From an uncultured Dehalococcoidia bacterium (lineage in GTDB: Bacteria; Chloroflexota; Dehalococcoidia; Lucifugimonadales; G958296245): a stretch of 64,000 bases of DNA. This document shows positions 15,463 to 24,388 of this stretch, piece by piece. A program made the translations under genes and the position numbers. Positions within the stretch are counted from its first letter, which is position 1. Every line of letters starts with the position of its first letter. The DNA lies in NCBI GenBank assembly GCA_958296245.1, contig OY282458.1, positions 2,160,197 to 2,224,196 of the forward strand, read 5' to 3'. The notes below the pieces were generated by a model that saw only the letters and a program-made list of their open reading frames with translations, was not told the DNA's origin and did not search any database.

Positions 15463-16690
15463 TCGGCGCTACGTCGACGTTCCCAGTCGGCAGCTCCGAT
15501 ACTGTAGTGCGCTTGAACCCTGGGCCTGCGGCGACCAGGGTGCAGCGCATCTCGTGGGCGCTCATTGAACCGTGCATCCCCAGACCCGGCGCCGCGCCGG
15601 CACAATAGGCGTGTCCGGGTACGCCCGCGTCGTTCTCCTCAGAGTTCCAGGCCAGCGAGAGCGCCAGATCCGGAGCGCGCGGCCCCTCGGACCCTACGGC
15701 CTCCGCGGGCGCCGTTCCCTCTATCGGGCCGACGGCTCCCGAGGCCACGAGCGCGCCGCACCACGGCTGCCGCATCAGCCAGACGGCGAGCCTGTCCGCA
15801 GTCTCACGTTCCCGGTTGTGCGCGTAGAAGAGCACCGCCCCGCCGTTGGCTGCTACGGCCACGCCGCCGCGCTGCTCAATCCCTGGGAATCCTGCCGCTC
15901 TCAGCATGGATTCGACCGGAACGGTCTCGCTCACTGTCGAGTAGCCATGATCGGATACCACCATCAAGTTGGTGTCGGCGCCCCGCCCCGTCCTGTCCAA
16001 CTCCTCGAAGAGGACGCCCAGTTCGTTGTCGAGGTGACGGAGGGCGCGGGCGGCCTTTTCCGAACTCACGCCGGAGGCGTGCTGTGACGAATCGGGTTCC
16101 GAGCTCCAGAAGAACGCCGCCTCCGGCGGACGGTCGGAGAAGACCACGCTGCGGAATATCTTCATGGCGTGGGAAATCCGCGCCAGGTCGGGCCGGCGCT
16201 TCGGAGGCCATCCACCGAAGCGCGCCTCCAACTCCGAGCCGAAGCCCGCCGGGATGGTGAATTCGGGATGAATGGTCGCCCCTCCGCCGCCGTCCGGGTG
16301 GGGGTTCTGCACAAACGCGTTGCCGCTGCTGCCGGCGTTCACCGATACGAACTTAAGCCCGGAAGCCGCGAGGATCTCGGGCAGCGTCGGGGCTAGCAAA
16401 ACCCTTCCGGTCGCCTCCATGATGCCGGTCAGGTCGGGCCTGAGAGCCTGTACGACCCTCCTCGGGTCGTAGTCCCTGACGAGCAGCGTATTCCCGGCAA
16501 GTCCATGCCCGCCGGGGTGGCGCCCCGTAACCATGCTGGCGCAGTTCACGCGCGTGACGGTGGGAAACGCGGAGTGGTGGTTGGCGAAGGTAACGCCCTG
16601 CGCGGCTAGGGCGCTCAGGTTGGGCATCAGGCCGGGCGTGACCTGCGAAGGTTGCAGGCCGTCGATCCCAATGATCAGTACGGAAGTCAT
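15242..16690 (-). CDS. Alkaline-phosphatase-superfamily phosphodiesterase/nucleotide pyrophosphatase
   Basis: A 482-residue soluble enzyme of the NPP-like family. VLIIGIDGLQPSQV gives the first metal Asp, FPTVTRVNCASMVTGRHPGGHG the nucleophile Thr (in PTVTR) and the following family block, and VVSDHGYSTVSE the second metal site. No signal peptide or membrane helix is seen. The ATG (16688-16690) follows the upstream metallopeptidase-like gene by one base, with GGAGGG inside that gene's end, so both are one operon. The last 65 codons form the first of three tandem 3' units, so the original C-terminus may have been shorter or different. Likely hydrolyses a phosphodiester or phosphonate; the substrate cannot be read from sequence. 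Confidence 0.82.
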   Translation of the reverse strand: MTSVLIIGIDGLQPSQVTPGLMPNLSALAAQGVTFANHHSAFPTVTRVNCASMVTGRHPGGHGLAGNTLLVRDYDPRRVVQALRPDLTGIMEATGRVLLAPTLPEILAASGLKFVSVNAGSSGNAFVQNPHPDGGGGATIHPEFTIPAGFGSELEARFGGWPPKRRPDLARISHAMKIFRSVVFSDRPPEAAFFWSSEPDSSQHASGVSSEKAARALRHLDNELGVLFEELDRTGRGADTNLMVVSDHGYSTVSETVPVESMLRAAGFPGIEQRGGVAVAANGGAVLFYAHNRERETADRLAVWLMRQPWCGALVASGAVGPIEGTAPAEAVGSEGPRAPDLALSLAWNSEENDAGVPGHAYCAGAAPGLGMHGSMSAHEMRCTLVAAGPGFKRTTVSELPTGNVDVAPTALNLLGVKGPPDVDGRVLLEAMNWDAKAEACTSQDYTADRVLPGGSYSQVVSVSRVGRTTYANYGTASARLA

Positions 16691-16691
16691 T

Positions 16692-17960
16692 CTACCCTCC
16701 TGCCTCTGTTGTAGTATCCGAATGGCGGGCGGCCTCTAAGGCGCGGACGAACTCGGCGTAAGACGCGAAGTCCGACATCGTGATGAGAAAGGCCCCTACG
16801 TCCGGCATCAAGCTTCGAAATTCCTGTACCTGGGCCCCGATGGGGCTGGCCGACGTCGGGCTCGTAGGGTACGTTCCGTGAAACGCGAAGTATGCCTGAT
16901 TTAGCTTGCGTATGTTGTAGCCATTGGCCACGAACAGCTTCCGCCTCTGCTCCATGTACTCCTCGGCCTCCACGACCGCGCCCATTTCAAGTAGCCTATC
17001 CACCCGGCCCCGTGTCTTACGCATCTCGACGCCGAAGTCAAAGGCGGGCTTGCTTTCCGGCTCAGGAACAGGGCCGTGGCCCTGTGGCGGGTCGATTTCC
17101 GTCTCCGCCGCGGGCACGATCATATCGTAAGCCTGGCCGCCGATCTCGCTGCCAACCAGATCGGCGGTCATCTCATTGAGCGACAGCATCTCCGGGCTGG
17201 CGTGGATGTTCACTCCGAGCGGCGTGAATCGGAAGCTCAGGTAGTTGTGCACCCACTCGTGGGCGGCCACCCGCAGCGTCCATTCCAGCGACCGGCTGCC
17301 GACGACCAAGGCCGGGTACGTCGCCAGGCCTCCTATCGGCACGACCAGAGCCGATAGGTCCCAATCCTCTCTCAGCGCGTCCTCCATCCGCCGACTCTCC
17401 GAGAGAGACACCCCGGTTTCCAACAGGACGTCGTAAGCACGCTCTATCTTGTGGCGGGGGGAGGTCACCAATAGCTTCGGAGTCTCCGTCAATCGTATGT
17501 CCACCGGCGGGAACATCATAGGCCCCCAAGACCCTAGCCCGACCTCCAACAGTGCGCTGCTGATCGCGCTCTCCAAGACCTCCTCCGTGTCGTTCCGCAG
17601 CTTTCCCTGCTGCTTTTCGAGCTGCTTCAGTTCCTCCTCCAGCGCGGCCGCAGAGCCGGGCCGGGCCCCGGCGGCGAGCGCACCGAGGCCCGCCCTAGCC
17701 TCGTTTATCTCCTCCGACAGACGGAAGTACTCGGTGACTCCGGCGGCGCTCTCTCCTCCCCTGTTGCGGATCCAGGAGAGCTGCGCCACCATGTGTACCC
17801 ACTTGCTGAGGAGGTTGGCCGCCTCCCACCTTGCGATGCTGTAGCGGTACGGAAGCGCGGCGATCTGCGCCGGATTGAGGTTCAGGTTGTCGGCGCCCGG
17901 CACCATCATGAACAGAGCCAGCGCCGCAAGCACGATAGCCCTTAGAATGCGGCGAAACAC
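16692..17960 (-). CDS. Membrane-anchored HExxH protein, putative zinc peptidase
   Basis: A 422-residue protein with a GTG start. Residues 5-22 are an N-terminal membrane anchor. A helical, probably coiled-coil segment (residues about 85-125, EEELKQLEKQQGKLRNDTEE) precedes a domain with AAHEWVHNYLSF (about residue 235), a textbook HExxH zinc site. LNEMTADLVGSEIG, 30 residues later, could give the third ligand Glu of a gluzincin. I do not recognise a named family. It precedes the phosphodiesterase gene by one base. Gene start: AGGAGG is about 12 bases before the GTG, a little far, so the true start may differ. Confidence 0.6.
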   Translation of the reverse strand: MFRRILRAIVLAALALFMMVPGADNLNLNPAQIAALPYRYSIARWEAANLLSKWVHMVAQLSWIRNRGGESAAGVTEYFRLSEEINEARAGLGALAAGARPGSAAALEEELKQLEKQQGKLRNDTEEVLESAISSALLEVGLGSWGPMMFPPVDIRLTETPKLLVTSPRHKIERAYDVLLETGVSLSESRRMEDALREDWDLSALVVPIGGLATYPALVVGSRSLEWTLRVAAHEWVHNYLSFRFTPLGVNIHASPEMLSLNEMTADLVGSEIGGQAYDMIVPAAETEIDPPQGHGPVPEPESKPAFDFGVEMRKTRGRVDRLLEMGAVVEAEEYMEQRRKLFVANGYNIRKLNQAYFAFHGTYPTSPTSASPIGAQVQEFRSLMPDVGAFLITMSDFASYAEFVRALEAARHSDTTTEAGG

Positions 17961-18264
17961 TGCGGTTAGGTTTCCTCCTCATCCTTTATAATAGCCGAGC
18001 GTATCGCAGGCGAGCTTGGCAACGAAGCCCGTAATGCTCAGCCGGCCGCCGCCTCGCGGCTGTGTGAGTCGGCACGGGTCATCTTCTTGGAAGAAGCCCC
18101 GTGGTCGGTGCGGCGCTTCGCTTTCGTTAGCGGTCTATTCGGCAAATCGCAAAGGCAGGATTGAGGCTTAGGAAGGTACGGGTGGTTCAGCAGGGCAGCG
18201 CCCCTAAGCCTCCGGCCCTTCTGACGGGAAGGGTTCTTCCGCAGCCTGATAGGAGCGTGGTAGG
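17961..18264. other. Divergent intergenic region with an inverted repeat
   Basis: No gene. A perfect 10-base inverted repeat GAGGCTTAGG (18163-18172) and CCTAAGCCTC (18203-18212) encloses 30 bases and could fold in the leader of the oxidoreductase gene. It is followed by GGGAAGGGTTCTTCCGCAG (about 18227-18245), a small hairpin motif also found at 29930 and, on the other strand, near 63880-63900. Confidence 0.4.
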
Positions 18265-19278
18265 TTGACTCTATCGATCTGTGTGGCCGGATGCGGAGAG
18301 TACGCAGCAGGCGTCCTGAACGACGTGCGAGGATCCCTGGAGGGCGTTGACCTGCTCTTTGCCAGCCGGGACGCCGAGAAGGCCCGGGCCTTCAATCACA
18401 GGTACGGCGGCGTGGGCTTCTTCGCCAGCTACGAGGAGGCGGCCGCCTCCCCCCGCGTCGACGCCATGTACTTCGTCACCCCGCACCATCTACACCTTGA
18501 AAACGCCGTGCTCGCCGCCCGAAGCGGCAAGCACGTCCTCATGGAGAAGCCCATCGCCCGCACCGTGGCCGAGGCTGAGCAGATGACTGAAGCTGCGCGC
18601 GCCGAGGGCGTCCAGCTGATGATCGCCGAGAACCACCGCTTCCTTCCGACCGTTGCGATGGCCAAGAGGCTGATCGAAGAGGGAGCCGTTGGCGAGGTGC
18701 GCTACGTCCAGGCCCACGTCGAGAGCTATAACGCGCCTGGCGGGTGGCGCACCAATCCGGAGCTGGCAGGCGGCGGTATGCTCATCGACGGCGGCATCCA
18801 CTACGTCGACGAGCTCGTGTACCTGGGCGGCTTCCCCACCAGCGTCTACGCGTCCATACCGGCTCCCGCTGCGCCAGACGCCCAGGCGGAGGACGGCGTG
18901 TTCCTGATTGCCCGCCTCCCCGGAGGCGTCGTGGGCTCGCTAAGCTTCGTCACGGGTACGCCCGTGAGCCGCAACTTCCACAGGGTATCCGTCACGGGGG
19001 ACGCCGGCCACGTCTCCTTCGCCCCATTCGGCAGCGAGGTTACCCTCGACACGCCCACGGAACTCCGTATGTTCCCGGTACCCGGACACGGAAGGGGCGT
19101 CCGGCAGATGATCGCCGAGTTTCGCGATTGCCTGATGGAGGACAGGGCGCCGAAGATGACCGGAGAGGACGGTATCAGGGACCTAGCCGTGGTGCTGGCG
19201 GCCTACCGATCCGCAAGGACCGGGCAGCCCGTATCCTTGGATGACTTCAGGTCGCTGGATCCTGTGGCGGGCGGGTAG
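18265..19278 (+). CDS. Gfo/Idh/MocA-family oxidoreductase
   Basis: A 337-residue NAD(P)-dependent dehydrogenase. Start TTG 18265 with AGGAG at 18251-18255. Residues 2-120 form the Rossmann fold: SICVAGCGEYAAG (a variant of GxGxxG), VDAMYFVTPHHLH, and GKHVLMEKPIARTVAEAE, whose EKP Lys is the family's catalytic/cofactor residue. The C-terminal half has GGGMLIDGGIHYVDELVYLGG, in which DxxxH provides the active-site Asp and His. Typical substrates are sugars, inositols and related alcohols. It stands alone, so its pathway is unclear. Confidence 0.88.
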   Translation: MTLSICVAGCGEYAAGVLNDVRGSLEGVDLLFASRDAEKARAFNHRYGGVGFFASYEEAAASPRVDAMYFVTPHHLHLENAVLAARSGKHVLMEKPIARTVAEAEQMTEAARAEGVQLMIAENHRFLPTVAMAKRLIEEGAVGEVRYVQAHVESYNAPGGWRTNPELAGGGMLIDGGIHYVDELVYLGGFPTSVYASIPAPAAPDAQAEDGVFLIARLPGGVVGSLSFVTGTPVSRNFHRVSVTGDAGHVSFAPFGSEVTLDTPTELRMFPVPGHGRGVRQMIAEFRDCLMEDRAPKMTGEDGIRDLAVVLAAYRSARTGQPVSLDDFRSLDPVAGG

Positions 19279-19331
19279 CCGCTTCTCCTTAAATCAGCAG
19301 TAAGCCCCGAGCCGCCGTATGGACCGCCCGC

Positions 19332-20036
19332 TCAACGGCGTCTGAACAGATCCAGGAACCGGTCTTGGTAGAAGTCGAACAGGCCCCACCGGTCGAGCTC
19401 ACGCTTCAGTATCTCCGGGGTGGCGCCCTCGTCCACTTCCTTGAATAGCCTATCGATCTGCTCGACGGCGGCCCTGGGGACGCCGCCCAGAGACTCCTGA
19501 GGCTCCAGCAGTCCCCTGCCCTTGAGATCCTGGATGTTGCCGAACAGCGACGACGACGTGAACTCATAGATGAACTTCAGCAGGGCCACGTCCCACAGCT
19601 GGTCGACGCCCACCATCACGACCGCCATGTCTTCTTTCTTCTTCTCGAGATTACCGCTGATCCTGTTGGCTATCTCGCTGGCGGCGCCGCTTACGATCTC
19701 TGTGTTGCCGGACTCATTCTTGTACTGGTACAGGAGACCCGGGCTGTTCGGCCCGGCCTGAAGGGCGACGGCCTGGAAATACTCGTACGCATCCGAGCTG
19801 AAACCCTGAAGGTTCATCGCGTAAGTCGGGGTGACTATGGCGGGCCGCTCTGCGATGACCCGGCCCGTCCGCACGACTCCCTCCTGCTTCCTCGAGTCGT
19901 CATCGAGGTAGATAGGCTCGGTCACTACGTAGTAGGAAATGTTCGTCGAGCCAAACGTGGCAAGGTGTTGCTTTGGGAACCTGGCGACCCACGTCTGCTC
20001 GATGGCGCGCCGCCATGCCCTCTCATTCTCCAACAT
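19332..20036 (-). CDS. Uncharacterised protein, 234 residues
   Basis: I do not recognise the family. The sequence has a plausible single domain without signal peptide or membrane helix. Its features are a basic start with ERAWRRAIEQTWVARFPKQHL, a strand-rich middle (ISYYVVTEPIYLDDD, AIVTPTYAMNL), a charged NLEKKKEDMAVVMVGVDQLWD segment and a helical C-terminus ending DRFLDLFRRR. Codon usage matches the neighbours and a very good promoter lies upstream (20080-20109), which supports it as a real gene. Convergent to the oxidoreductase gene. Confidence 0.7.
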   Translation of the reverse strand: MLENERAWRRAIEQTWVARFPKQHLATFGSTNISYYVVTEPIYLDDDSRKQEGVVRTGRVIAERPAIVTPTYAMNLQGFSSDAYEYFQAVALQAGPNSPGLLYQYKNESGNTEIVSGAASEIANRISGNLEKKKEDMAVVMVGVDQLWDVALLKFIYEFTSSSLFGNIQDLKGRGLLEPQESLGGVPRAAVEQIDRLFKEVDEGATPEILKRELDRWGLFDFYQDRFLDLFRRR

Positions 20037-20079
20037 ATGCGCCGTCTCCGCCTGCCTCGAGCTTCTGATGGCTATCTCG

Positions 20080-20109
20080 ATGCTAGACGCGCCCGCCTTC
20101 CTGTGTCAA
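20080..20109 (-). promoter_or_regulatory. Promoter of the 234-residue protein gene
   Basis: On the minus strand TTGACA (20109-20104, perfect), 18 bases, TAGCAT (20085-20080). The initiation codon follows about 45 bases downstream. A copy of the inverted-repeat element ends 24 bp upstream. Confidence 0.6.
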
Positions 20110-20133
20110 GCGTGTCCGCTCGTCGTTCTCGTC

Positions 20134-20267
20134 GTTGACTGTTCAGACTTCGTGAGGTCCTTTTCGACCGGCGCAGCCCCGATAAAGCAGACGTCTTTAG
20201 ATTCCCACCCACCCGCCCCTTGGTAACTGGGGGCGCAGCCCCCAGACCCCTGCCTGAGGGGAGAACC
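20134..20267 (-). repeat. Promoter-proximal inverted-repeat element, copy 3 (minus orientation, distal end lost)
   Basis: Read on the minus strand it carries CAGTTACCAAGGGGCGGGTG, AGACGTCTGCTTTATCGGGG, then CCTCACGAAGTCTGAACAGT as the gene-facing end. GGGGGCTGCGCCCCCAG makes the internal hairpin. Its far side meets the dispersed AAATTGTCATTCGAACGCAG repeat at about 20270. Confidence 0.8.
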
Positions 20268-20351
20268 TCCCCAAATTGTCATTCGAACGCAGTGAGAAGG
20301 CCGGCTGGATGGGAGTAGCAGGCGCAGCTCATGGCGCTGACTCAGCGTACG

Positions 20352-21377
20352 TTAGCAGAGCCTCAGGTTGGGCACGGCGTCCATGTCCCACTCGTGGCGG
20401 AGTCCTACGCGCAGATGGAACCACGCCGCGGCGCCGATCATGGCGCCGTTATCCGTACACAATGCGGGGCGGGGGACGATGAGGGGCACCGGCGACCTAT
20501 CAGCGAGTTCCTCGCGCAGAAGGCTGTTTGCCGCGACGCCGCCGCCGAGCAGTACCCCCCTGACACGATGCGTTTCCGCCGCCTCGAGCGTCCGCCGGAC
20601 CATCGAGTCCACGATCGCTTCCTGATAGGCCGCGGCCACCCTGCCTATCTCCATGGGATCGGGCGTGACGCCTCGATCGGGAGGATACCAGCCCCTACCC
20701 TCTGCACGGCGGAGCAGAGCGGTCTTTAGGCCGCTGAAGCTGAAATCGAGCGACTCCTTGACTCTGGGCCTCGGGAAGCGAGTTTCCCCGCCTCTGCCCA
20801 TGGCCGACACCCTCTGGATTTCCGGCCCGCCCGGGAAACCCAGGCCCAGTATCCTGGCGCCTTTGTCGAACGCCTCGCCGGCGGCGTCGTCCCGGGTGCG
20901 CCCGAGCAGAGAGTACCGGCCGTGCCCCTCCATTAGGACCAAGTCGGTGTGGCCGCCCGACGCGATGAGGCATACGAGGGGGAAGCCGGGGCTGACTTCC
21001 GGGTCCGTCTCCTCCAGCCATGCAGCGTAGATGTGCCCCTCCAGGTGGTTGACGCCGATTATCGGCAGCCCGGAGGAGAGCGCCAGCCCCTTGGCCGCGT
21101 TGACCCCTATGAGCAACGAACCGGCGAGGCCCGGGCCGTTCGTTACGGCGACGCCGTCGAGGTTGGACAGCTCGACCCCCGCCCCCTCCAGCGCCTTGCG
21201 GACCACTGGGACGATGGTGAGGAGGTGCTGTCTCGATGCGGCCTCCGGGACTATCCCCCCGAAGTCGGCGTGGATGTCGGCCTGAGTGGCGACGACGTTC
21301 GAAAGAATCCGCCTGCCGTCCTCCACGACCGCGACGGCCGTCTCGTCGCACGAGGTCTCGATGCCCAGGACTCTCAA
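20352..21377 (-). CDS. tsaD: tRNA N6-threonylcarbamoyladenosine synthase subunit TsaD
   Basis: The catalytic subunit that transfers the threonylcarbamoyl group to A37 of ANN-decoding tRNAs. From the TTG at 21377 it has 341 residues, the usual length, and opens with LRVLGIETSCDETAVAVV, the canonical N-terminus; GGGAG is eight bases upstream. ATG 21419 or TTG 21437 are in-frame alternatives. Marks: NHLEGHIYA (metal His residues), SGGHTDLVLM, GEAFDKGARILGLGFPGGPEI, and GGVAANSLLR and CTDNGAMIG near the C-terminus (ATP site and metal Asp). Complete. No other tsa gene is in the window. Confidence 0.97.
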   Translation of the reverse strand: MRVLGIETSCDETAVAVVEDGRRILSNVVATQADIHADFGGIVPEAASRQHLLTIVPVVRKALEGAGVELSNLDGVAVTNGPGLAGSLLIGVNAAKGLALSSGLPIIGVNHLEGHIYAAWLEETDPEVSPGFPLVCLIASGGHTDLVLMEGHGRYSLLGRTRDDAAGEAFDKGARILGLGFPGGPEIQRVSAMGRGGETRFPRPRVKESLDFSFSGLKTALLRRAEGRGWYPPDRGVTPDPMEIGRVAAAYQEAIVDSMVRRTLEAAETHRVRGVLLGGGVAANSLLREELADRSPVPLIVPRPALCTDNGAMIGAAAWFHLRVGLRHEWDMDAVPNLRLC

Positions 21378-21553
21378 CTGCCCGTCTCCCGCTGCGCTCA
21401 AGGATTGTGCAATCATATCGGAATGTGCGGCTCCCAAACAGGCGCGGCGTCCGCCGGCGCCTCAACGTGCGCCCTACGGTACGGCGGCGCGCCCTGGCGC
21501 TCCCGCACTGGGAGGTGTGCGGGAAAATTCAGGAATTTTGGGGCTCTGGGTGG

Positions 21554-21583
21554 TTGACGGGTATTTGTAAGAGAAACTACTAT
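21554..21583 (+). promoter_or_regulatory. Promoter of the homocysteine-methyltransferase-like gene
   Basis: TTGACG (21554-21559), 18 bases, TACTAT (21578-21583). Five of six and four of six matches. It gives a leader of about 85 bases before ATG 21676. Confidence 0.5.
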
Positions 21584-21675
21584 GACGCCCTCGGAGCATC
21601 GTGCGTTGTCTGGATCCTGGCGCTTGGCATGGGGAACGGCGAATAGAGCGCTGAGCCATAACGGAGGATCAGGTC

Positions 21676-22737
21676 ATGGCCAAGTATGAGAAGCTGAAGA
21701 GACGCATCGACCACGGCGAAGTGATCATCCTGGACGGGGCCATCGGTACGGAACTGCAGACTATGGGCGTGCCCATGCATCCGGCCTCGTGGTGCGGACC
21801 CGGCAACTACACCCACGCGGCAACGGTGCGGCAGATGCACGAGCGTTACATCCGGGCCGGGGCCGACGTCATAACCACCAATACCTTCAACACCCTGCGC
21901 CCTGCGCTGGAGGCGTCCGGGTACGGAGAGATGGTAAGGGAGATAAACACGCGGGCCGTGGACGCGGCGCTGGAGGCCATAGACCGGGCCGCCGGCGACC
22001 GGCCCGTGTACGTCGCCGGTTCCATCTCGTGCCGAACCCCCATACGCGACCGCAGGACGGGGACGCTTCTGGGCGGCACCGGCTACGGTTACGGCGCCAG
22101 CATCTCGACGGAGGAGCTAAGGGCCTACGCCGGCGAGCAGGCGGACATCCTGGCCGAGTCCGGGGTGGACTTCTTCCTGATGGAGAACATGTGGGCCGAC
22201 AACGAGTCCAGGGCGGTCGCCACCGAGGCGGCCAAGGCCACGGGACTGCCGGTGTGGGTGGGCTTCACAGCCTCCGTGGCGCCTGACGGACAGACGGTTA
22301 GGATGGGTATAAGTGAAGACCGCCAATACACTGGCGGCCTCGGTGTGCCGATGTGGACCTCGAGTTGGCGGACGGTCGACCACGACATGACCCTGGCCGA
22401 AGGCATCGGCGGGATCGCGCCGCTGGAGCCCGACGTAATCGGCGTGTTCCACGCCAAGACGGATGAGACCACGGCGGCGCTCCGGGTCGTCCTCGACCAG
22501 TGGCCTGGCCCCGTTGTGGCCTACCCGGACGCGGGCAGAGAAGACTATCTCGAGACTTGGCAGGACCGCAGCGTTTCCAACGAGGAGAGCGCGGAGGAGT
22601 TGGCGCAGGCGGCTGCCGAATGGGTCGGAATGGGAGTCCAGGTCATAGGCACGTGCTGTGGGTTCGGCGTCGACTACATCAAGCCCCTGAGCGGCGCCCT
22701 GCCGGCCCGCATCTCATCGCCGCGAAAAATCGTGTAG
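21676..22737 (+). CDS. Homocysteine S-methyltransferase family protein with an altered zinc site
   Basis: A 353-residue TIM-barrel protein of the BHMT/MetH N-terminal family. ILDGAIGTELQTMG, ADVITTNTFNT and the C-terminal IGTCCGFGVDYI (the CC pair of zinc ligands) are clear. The first zinc cysteine, normally in GxNC after the sixth strand, is replaced: the matching place reads IGVFHAKTDET. A His there could still bind zinc, or the enzyme acts on another thiol. The SD is AGGATCAGGTC-like and weak. Two FAD amine oxidoreductases follow on the same strand with short gaps. Methyl donor could be a betaine or methylated amine; this is inference from context. Confidence 0.8.
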   Translation: MAKYEKLKRRIDHGEVIILDGAIGTELQTMGVPMHPASWCGPGNYTHAATVRQMHERYIRAGADVITTNTFNTLRPALEASGYGEMVREINTRAVDAALEAIDRAAGDRPVYVAGSISCRTPIRDRRTGTLLGGTGYGYGASISTEELRAYAGEQADILAESGVDFFLMENMWADNESRAVATEAAKATGLPVWVGFTASVAPDGQTVRMGISEDRQYTGGLGVPMWTSSWRTVDHDMTLAEGIGGIAPLEPDVIGVFHAKTDETTAALRVVLDQWPGPVVAYPDAGREDYLETWQDRSVSNEESAEELAQAAAEWVGMGVQVIGTCCGFGVDYIKPLSGALPARISSPRKIV

Positions 22738-22818
22738 GCTACTTAACGCGGAATCCACACGCATCTGAGCAGACGTGACCTAAATCACAGGCCTCCGGAT
22801 CGACAAGAGAGTTCTCAC

Positions 22819-24333
22819 ATGGAATCCAAACCATTGGTGGTTGTGGGAGCGGGGGTAGCGGGGACTGCCGCCGCCATCGAAGCGGCGAAGGCCGGTGTGC
22901 AGGTCACTCTCATAGACGAAAACCCCATCGGCATGTCCATGATGGGGCTGGACATACCTCAGTTCTTCGGCCAACGGATCATGGGCGCGCTGCGCAACAA
23001 AGCCGTGATGCTGGAGAGGGTGGTTGCGGCTAACGATGCTCTGGCGGAGGCGGAAGGAGCCGGCGTCGACGTCCGTCTTGGGACGTATGTGTGGGGCGCC
23101 TTTCGCAATACCGAAACCAGCAGGGCCCTCGACGGCCCGCAACTCGGCCTAGCCGACGACGAGCACTCGTGGGTGATAAGTTACGATCGGCTCATCGTGG
23201 CAGCCGGCTCCCGGGACTTGGGCATGTCCTTTGCCGGGTGGAACATGGCGGGCGCTATGGGGGCCAACGGCGCACACTTGCTGATGAGTCGATACCAGGC
23301 TTTGACCTCGCGGCGCATGGTGGTCATGGGATCCGGCAACCTCGGCCTCAACACCGCCAGGATGGCGCAGGATAGAGGCGTGGAGGTGGCCGCCGTCGTG
23401 GACGTGTCCTCCTCCGTCCGCGGCGACGAGGCCCTCATGACGGGGTTGCAGCGCGGGGGCGCAAAGCTATACACCTCCCACACCGTTAAGGAGGCCGCCG
23501 GCAAGGCCGACGGTATCGAGTCCGTCGTGCTGGTCGAGATCGACGACGATAACGAGCCGGTCGCCGGCTCTGAAAAGGTCATCGCCGCGGACACCGTGTG
23601 CCTCGCCATCGGCTTGGCGCCCAACGTAGAGCTCCTGAGCCTCTTGGACTGCGACCTTACCTTCAAGTCCGAGCTCGGCGGGTACGCGCCGGAACACGAC
23701 GACTGGATGCGGACCAGCGTCGATACCGTGTTCGTCGCGGGCGACGCCGCAGGCTTCCACGACGGAATGGTGCTGGACCCCGAGATTGCACGGAATCAAG
23801 GCCGCCTAGCCGGAATTGCCGCTGCCGAGTCGCTGGGCGCTATCGACAACGCGGAGGCGCTCGCCCGTAGGTCTGACATCCGGTCCTCAGCCGTCGCCGC
23901 GACCCCGGCTGAGGTGCATACGGGCTGGAAGAAGTGGCTTCGGTCCCTCGTCAACGCCGGTGGGCTGGGCATCTTCGCGTGCCCGTGCGAGGAGGTCACG
24001 CGCGCTGACCTCCTCGACTTGCGGCCTCCACGGTATCTGGAGTGGGAATCGGAGCAAATGAGCCGTCGGAACCTACGTACCCTGCTAGAGGACGACCCGG
24101 TCAACCCTAACCAGGTCAAGCGCCTGACAAGGGTCGGAACGGGCCACTGCCAGGGCCGGCGTTGCCGCGAGCAAGTGTCTCTGCTGCTTGCCGAGGAGTC
24201 TAGCGCCGACATAGCCGAAATACCCTTGATGACTTACAGGGCGCCTGTACGACCGCTGCCGCTGAAGGTCATGTGGCCCCACGAAGAGAAGGAGCAGATG
24301 CGCAGGGACTGGGTCAAGTGGTTTACGCCCTAA
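22819..24333 (+). CDS. FAD/NAD(P)-dependent oxidoreductase with BFD-type 2Fe-2S domain (sarcosine/opine oxidase alpha-like)
   Basis: A 504-residue flavoprotein. Residues 5-35 hold the FAD site VVVGAGVAGTAAAIEAA; a second Rossmann motif, VVMGSGNLGLNTARMA (about residues 170-185), binds NAD(P). TVFVAGDAAGFHDGMV closes the flavin domain. Residues about 385-465 are a BFD-like cluster domain: FACPCEEVTRADLLDL provides C-x-C and GHCQGRRCREQ provides C-x4-C. The same architecture occurs in the alpha subunits of opine oxidases, hydrogen cyanide synthase and heteromeric sarcosine oxidase. The partner FAD subunit is probably the next gene. Together they would oxidise an N-alkyl amino acid. Confidence 0.82.
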   Translation: MESKPLVVVGAGVAGTAAAIEAAKAGVQVTLIDENPIGMSMMGLDIPQFFGQRIMGALRNKAVMLERVVAANDALAEAEGAGVDVRLGTYVWGAFRNTETSRALDGPQLGLADDEHSWVISYDRLIVAAGSRDLGMSFAGWNMAGAMGANGAHLLMSRYQALTSRRMVVMGSGNLGLNTARMAQDRGVEVAAVVDVSSSVRGDEALMTGLQRGGAKLYTSHTVKEAAGKADGIESVVLVEIDDDNEPVAGSEKVIAADTVCLAIGLAPNVELLSLLDCDLTFKSELGGYAPEHDDWMRTSVDTVFVAGDAAGFHDGMVLDPEIARNQGRLAGIAAAESLGAIDNAEALARRSDIRSSAVAATPAEVHTGWKKWLRSLVNAGGLGIFACPCEEVTRADLLDLRPPRYLEWESEQMSRRNLRTLLEDDPVNPNQVKRLTRVGTGHCQGRRCREQVSLLLAEESSADIAEIPLMTYRAPVRPLPLKVMWPHEEKEQMRRDWVKWFTP

Positions 24334-24388
24334 TCAATAAGGCGTTGGGGTAGGCGGGGGCGGCCTGGCGGATCATCGGAGTGGCATC

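Noticed and set aside
18163-18212. Possible riboswitch or small SRP RNA in the oxidoreductase leader
   Set aside because: Only a 10-base inverted repeat with a 30-base loop is visible. The SRP tetraloop and symmetric loops, or any riboswitch core I know, are absent.
21575-21610. A peptide NYYDALGAS in the frame ahead of the methyltransferase-like gene, like the start of DnaJ
   Set aside because: Only nine residues agree, there is no J domain downstream and a promoter overlaps it. Chance is the simplest reading.
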